A stretch of 64,000 nt of DNA, taken from contig NZ_JACCCW010000002.1 of the NCBI RefSeq assembly GCF_013410065.1, forward strand, positions 1,915,518-1,979,517, given 5' to 3'. Position 1 is the stretch's first letter. Each line of letters begins with the position of its first letter. Both the position numbers and the translations under genes were made by a program. Source of the stretch: Granulicella arctica (GTDB taxonomy: Bacteria > Acidobacteriota > Terriglobia > Terriglobales > Acidobacteriaceae). Below, in pieces: positions 60,398 to 64,000 of the stretch. The notes under the pieces were generated by a model. That model did not search any database and was not told the DNA's origin. It worked only from the letters and a program-made list of their open reading frames with translations.

Positions 60398-61009
60398 ATG
60401 AACCCCTGGCTTATCTCGATCGCAATCGCTTACCTGCTTGGCTCGATCCCCTTCGGCTATCTGCTGATCCGGATCTTCAAAAAGCAGGACATCCGCACCT
60501 TCGGCAGCGGCAACATCGGCGCTACCAACGTCGCTCGCAGCGGAGCCAAAGGTCTCGGCATCGCCACGCTCCTGCTTGACCTCGGCAAAGCCTACACAGC
60601 AGTCGTGATCGCCCGGCATATCGCTCCGGGCAACTACGACCTCGCCGTCGCCGCCGCTATCGCCGCCATCCTCGGCCACTGCTTTCCCATCTGGCTCGGC
60701 TTCCACGGTGGCAAAGGCGTCGCAAGCGCCCTCGGCGTCTTCCTCGCCCTCACCTGGCCCAGCGCTCTCGGCATCCTCGCCATCTTCATCATCATCGTGA
60801 TGCTCACGCGCTACGTCTCGCTCGCCTCCGTCATCGCGGCAGCCACATTGCCTGTCTTCGCGTTCTACTTCATACCCCTTCGCACGCCGATCGTCATCGC
60901 CGGCTTCCTTGGAATCCCTTTGCTCATCATCGTCAAACACCACGCCAACATTCGCCGGCTACTCGCCGGCACGGAAAGCCGCTTCGGCTCCGGAAAGGCC
61001 GCAGCATGA
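60398..61009 (+). CDS. plsY: Acyl-phosphate glycerol-3-phosphate acyltransferase
   Basis: Membrane acyltransferase of 203 residues that makes lysophosphatidic acid from acyl-phosphate and glycerol 3-phosphate. Signature motifs: YLLGSIPFGYLL, GSGNIGATNVARSGAKG and ILGHCFPIWLGFHGGKGVAS. About six to seven membrane segments. The ATG at 60398 (MNPWLISIAIAYLLGSIPFG) is the family-typical start rather than a TTG 24 bases upstream. The stop overlaps gpsA by four bases, which makes the G3P substrate. Confidence 0.95.
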   Translation: MNPWLISIAIAYLLGSIPFGYLLIRIFKKQDIRTFGSGNIGATNVARSGAKGLGIATLLLDLGKAYTAVVIARHIAPGNYDLAVAAAIAAILGHCFPIWLGFHGGKGVASALGVFLALTWPSALGILAIFIIIVMLTRYVSLASVIAAATLPVFAFYFIPLRTPIVIAGFLGIPLLIIVKHHANIRRLLAGTESRFGSGKAAA

Positions 61010-61998
61010 GCCGTATCGCTGTTCTCGGCGCAGGTGCCTGGGGCACTGCGCTCGCTATCTCCCTCGCCCGCCGCGGCGACCACGACATCTGTCTCTGGTC
61101 CCACTCGGCTTCCCTCGCCGAGCAGCTCCACGAGCACGGCGAAAACCTCCCCTATCTTCCCGGCTACACGCTTCCTCTCGGCATCCACGTCACCTCCGAC
61201 CTCGTCTCCAGCGTCTTCGAGGCGAAGATCATCCTCTGCGTCACTCCCTCGCAGCACCTGCGCGCCACCGTCGCCCAGATCGCGCCCGCGCTCACCCGCG
61301 ACCAGATCCTCGTCAGCGCCTCGAAGGGCATCGAGGAGACAAGCTTCCTGCGCATGTCGCAGGTCATCGCCTCCATCACCAACAATCCCGTCGCTGCACT
61401 CGGCGGGCCGTCCTTCGCCCAGGAGGTCGCAGCCGCAGCGCCCACAGCCGTCGTCATCGGTGCCAGCGACCCCATCGTCGGCCAGACCGTCCAGCGTGAG
61501 TTCACCTCGCCATCGCTCCGTCTCTACACCAACGACGACGTCGCCGGCGTAGAACTCGGCGGCTCCCTCAAGAACGTCATCGCTCTCGCCGCTGGCGTCG
61601 TCCACGGCCTCAACCTCGGCAACAACTCCGCCGCAGCCCTCATCACACGCGGCATCGCCGAGATCACTCGCCTAGCCATCGCCTGCGGCGGCCATCGCCA
61701 AACCCTCGCCGGTCTCTCCGGCGTCGGCGACCTCGTCCTTACCTGCACCGGCTCGCTCTCACGCAACCGCTCCGTCGGCGTCGAACTCGGCCGCGGCCGC
61801 CAGCTCCCCGATATCCTCGCCGGCATGCACGGCAAGGTCGCCGAAGGCATCCGCAGCACCACCGCCGCACTCGGCCTCGCCGCCCGCTACCAGGTCGAGA
61901 TGCCCATCACCGAACAGATGAACGCCGTCCTCTACCAGAACAAGAACCCACGCGAAGCCATCCGCGAACTCATGGCACGCCCCAACCGCGACGAGTAA
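61006..61998 (+). CDS. gpsA: Glycerol-3-phosphate dehydrogenase (NAD(P)+)
   Basis: Reduces dihydroxyacetone phosphate to sn-glycerol 3-phosphate for phospholipid synthesis; 330 residues. The dinucleotide loop IAVLGAGAWGTALAISLARR is at the N-terminus; the catalytic lysine is in GGSLKNVIALAAGVVHGLNL, followed by NNSAAALITRGIAEITRLA and LSGVGDLVLTCTG-SLSRNR. Coupled to plsY by overlapping codons (ATGA), so substrate and consumer are co-expressed. Confidence 0.97.
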   Translation: MSRIAVLGAGAWGTALAISLARRGDHDICLWSHSASLAEQLHEHGENLPYLPGYTLPLGIHVTSDLVSSVFEAKIILCVTPSQHLRATVAQIAPALTRDQILVSASKGIEETSFLRMSQVIASITNNPVAALGGPSFAQEVAAAAPTAVVIGASDPIVGQTVQREFTSPSLRLYTNDDVAGVELGGSLKNVIALAAGVVHGLNLGNNSAAALITRGIAEITRLAIACGGHRQTLAGLSGVGDLVLTCTGSLSRNRSVGVELGRGRQLPDILAGMHGKVAEGIRSTTAALGLAARYQVEMPITEQMNAVLYQNKNPREAIRELMARPNRDE

Positions 61999-62008
61999 GG
62001 CCCCTATA

Positions 62009-62548
62009 ATGCGCGTCTCGTTCTGTACCCTGCTTTTGTTCGCTCTTCTCGCAGCGCTACCATCAACAGCGCAGACTAGCCCGACTCTTCCTGCCGTTCC
62101 CGCAGGCAACTTCCACTTCGATGGCACCTGGGACTGCACCGGCACCTTTCTTCGTAGTGGCAAAACTCACAAGGCCACCTTTACCGGAACCCCTATTCTC
62201 GGCAGCACATGGCTAGAGCTGACAGAGCAGGATATCGAGCCCGCAACCGGCTACCTGGCCAAGTACTTGATTGGTTATGACTCGCAGCAGAAGCGTTTGG
62301 TGGAATTCGATGCCAACAACTTCGGAGCAGCAATGTACTCCAGCACGGATGGCTGGAAGAACGATGTACTGACCATGACCTCCCCTGTCGCGGACACCCC
62401 AAATTCTTACGCAGCCAATCGTTTTCTCTATACCATCACCTCTCCGAAAACCTTCACCGTGGACTGGCAGATCAGCAAAACTTCGACTCTGGTCTGGGTG
62501 CCATCCGATCATTTGGAGTGCACGCTCCGATCTACCACCATCCGCTAA
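62009..62548 (+). CDS. Secreted DUF1579-like protein
   Basis: Secreted protein of 179 residues with signal peptide about 1-21 (MRVSFCTLLLFALLAALPST). The mature part resembles DUF1579/lipocalin-like domains: FDGTWDCTGTFLRSGKTHKA, YLAKYLIGYDSQQKRLVEF and NRFLYTITSPKTFTVDWQIS. Function unknown. It lies between gpsA and ftsY with only ten bases to gpsA, so it is likely in the same transcript. Confidence 0.72.
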   Translation: MRVSFCTLLLFALLAALPSTAQTSPTLPAVPAGNFHFDGTWDCTGTFLRSGKTHKATFTGTPILGSTWLELTEQDIEPATGYLAKYLIGYDSQQKRLVEFDANNFGAAMYSSTDGWKNDVLTMTSPVADTPNSYAANRFLYTITSPKTFTVDWQISKTSTLVWVPSDHLECTLRSTTIR

Positions 62549-62561
62549 ACTAGAACCATCC

Positions 62562-63557
62562 ATGGCCTTCAACCTCTTCGGCAAACGCAAACCCGACCAG
62601 CCCGCTTCCTCGACTGAACCGCAAGTCTCCCAGCCGGAGCAAAAGATCAGCTTCTTCGACCGCATGAAGCAAGCGGTCACGCGCACCCGCGAGACCCTGA
62701 ACGACTCCATCGGCGGCTTCATCGCCCTCACCCGCGAGGTCGACGAAGGCACCCTCACCGACCTCGAACCCATCCTCCTCGCCGCCGACATCGGTGCCGC
62801 AACCTCCGCCCAGATCATCGAGAACCTCCGCGAACGAGCTCTCCGCACCGGCATCGAAGGCGGCACCGAGCTCAAACAGCTCCTCAAGGCCGAGCTCAAG
62901 CGCATCCTCGACGGCGTAGCGCAGCCGATCCGCCATCCCGACACACCGCCCGAGGTCATCATGATGGTCGGCGTCAACGGCACCGGCAAGACCACAACCA
63001 CCGGCAAGCTTGCCAACCTCTTCAGCCAGCAAGGCCGCACCGTCCTACTTTGCGCTGCCGATACCTTCCGCGCCGCTGCCATCGAGCAGCTCGAGATCTG
63101 GGCGCAGCGCTCCGACACGCCCCTCATCAAGACCAAGCAAGGCGGCGATCCATCCGCCGCACTCTACGACGCCTGCACCGCCGCCAAGGCTCGAGGTACC
63201 CAGATCCTCATCGCCGACACCGCAGGACGCCTCCACACCAAGACCGACCTCATGAAGGAGCTGGACAAGATGCGCCGCACCGCCGAACGCCTCATCCCCG
63301 GCGCGCCGCACCAAACCCTCCTCGTCATGGACGCGACCACCGGCCAGAACGGTCTACAGCAAGCGAGGCTCTTCACCGAAGCCGCCCACGTCACCGGCAT
63401 CGTCCTCACCAAACTCGACGGCACCGCCAAAGGGGGCATCGTGCTTGCCATCGCCACCGAGCTCAAACTCCCCGTCGTCTACGCCGGCATCGGCGAAAAG
63501 ATCGACGATCTCATCCCCTTCGACAGCACCACCTTCATCGACTCGCTCCTCGACTAA
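62562..63557 (+). CDS. ftsY: Signal recognition particle receptor FtsY
   Basis: SRP receptor GTPase of 331 residues, which docks SRP-ribosome complexes at the membrane. It lacks the long acidic A domain of E. coli FtsY. The N domain (about 25-95) precedes the G domain with G1 GVNGTGKTTTTGKLA, AADTFRAAAIEQLEIWAQRS, DTAGRLHTKTDLM and TKLDGTAKGGIVLAIATEL, the last typical of FtsY. Its partner SRP RNA gene is at 46113. Confidence 0.96.
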   Translation: MAFNLFGKRKPDQPASSTEPQVSQPEQKISFFDRMKQAVTRTRETLNDSIGGFIALTREVDEGTLTDLEPILLAADIGAATSAQIIENLRERALRTGIEGGTELKQLLKAELKRILDGVAQPIRHPDTPPEVIMMVGVNGTGKTTTTGKLANLFSQQGRTVLLCAADTFRAAAIEQLEIWAQRSDTPLIKTKQGGDPSAALYDACTAAKARGTQILIADTAGRLHTKTDLMKELDKMRRTAERLIPGAPHQTLLVMDATTGQNGLQQARLFTEAAHVTGIVLTKLDGTAKGGIVLAIATELKLPVVYAGIGEKIDDLIPFDSTTFIDSLLD

Positions 63558-63703
63558 CCCGGCTTTACTGCTTGATCAAGGCAATGACGATTTGATATTC
63601 GGCAAGAGGAGGAGATCTCGAAATCAGACGGAGTTTCATGATCACTAACCCGCTTGATTTACTTTGATCCTCATCCTCACCCTATGATCTATAATTTGCG
63701 ACC

Positions 63704-64000
63704 ATGTCGCATTTAGAGAAGAATGACGCAGTGTCTCAGCCGGAAGAAGGACGGGCTCCGACATGGTTCAACGCCATCGCACTGTTGGTCTCGCTTTCAG
63801 CCGGGGCTGTCGTGTTTCTCCCTTTCGCGTTTGACACATCCCCCTGGGACGCTGTGACGCTAAGGGTTCCAGGCAATCAGGGCAACTGGTGGCACGCCCT
63901 CGTCGGCGCGCCATTCTTTCTGGCATTTCCGATGATCTGGCTCCGCCTGCGCTCGCTGTTTTCAAGACGGCTGTCCACCCCCAAGGGAAGACGCGCAATC
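63704..64000 (+). CDS. Membrane protein, partial at the right edge
   Basis: The first 99 codons of a gene that runs off the window. After a polar N-terminus (MSHLEKNDAVSQPEEGRAPT) there are two hydrophobic segments, WFNAIALLVSLSAGAVVFLP (about 21-41) and HALVGAPFFLAFPMIWLRLR (about 64-83), and then a basic stretch (FSRRLSTPKGRRA). No family recognised. Base composition is less GC-biased than ftsY. Confidence 0.5.
   Translation, partial: MSHLEKNDAVSQPEEGRAPTWFNAIALLVSLSAGAVVFLPFAFDTSPWDAVTLRVPGNQGNWWHALVGAPFFLAFPMIWLRLRSLFSRRLSTPKGRRAI

Overview
The window looks like chromosomal DNA of an acidobacterium, most likely family Acidobacteriaceae (Granulicella / Edaphobacter / Terriglobus type). 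I infer this from strongly GC-biased codon use, the gene repertoire (futalosine-type menaquinone gene mqnA, many small secreted proteins with TonB, Spy-like and fasciclin domains) and intergenic repeats with the core GTCATCCTGAGCG. No rRNA or tRNA gene was seen; one SRP RNA gene is present.

Layout. 1-2831 (minus): start of a division/cell-wall cluster, mraZ-rsmH-ftsL-ftsI (ftsI runs off the left edge). 3038-20391: mixed housekeeping and envelope genes (DUF2127, fasciclin, dxs, a dicarboxylate symporter, acs behind a leader terminator, DUF421, galE, a TonB-family protein, a large secreted protein with an M48-like but degenerate motif, two beta-barrel proteins, an LTXXQ protein, a LysR regulator). 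20521-32876 (plus): a branched-chain amino acid supercluster leuA-leuB-leuC-leuD-ilvD-ilvB-ilvN-ilvC with five unrelated small or accessory genes between its members. 32958-41359: DinB-like, MFS exporter, orphan histidine kinase with a cyclic-nucleotide-binding-like domain, DUF427, topA and dprA. 41553-46211: MASE1-GGDEF cyclase, a parS-like palindrome, mqnA, a DedA protein, fabH and the SRP RNA gene. 46264-49450: a membrane-anchored MutS-like ATPase, then a cysteine-free S4 paralogue with a small CXC protein and a candidate structured RNA that recurs 1.1 kb downstream. 50280-53128: a probable transferred island (marR, isochorismatase-like, small membrane protein, MFS) followed by the 3-prime remnant of another gene. 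53303-64000: FUSC, pgpA, a beta-propeller protein, a GAF-GGDEF cyclase, cinA, plsY, gpsA, a DUF1579 protein, ftsY and a partial membrane protein.

How the genes fit together. The leu/ilv block encodes most of leucine, valine and isoleucine synthesis; its LeuA lacks the usual C-terminal regulatory domain. plsY, gpsA, pgpA and fabH supply phospholipid and fatty acid synthesis; ftsY and the SRP RNA belong to the same targeting pathway; dxs and mqnA feed isoprenoid and quinone synthesis.

Most unusual signals: (i) a hairpin with a conserved loop but different, still paired stems before rpsD and again at 49376; (ii) a nested stem structure between rsmH and ftsL; (iii) a terminator overlapped by a leader reading frame just upstream of acs; (iv) duplication of the 3-prime part of the SRP RNA gene; (v) several intergenic repeat families, one found in only one orientation, one shaped like a MITE, and one forming part of a coding sequence.
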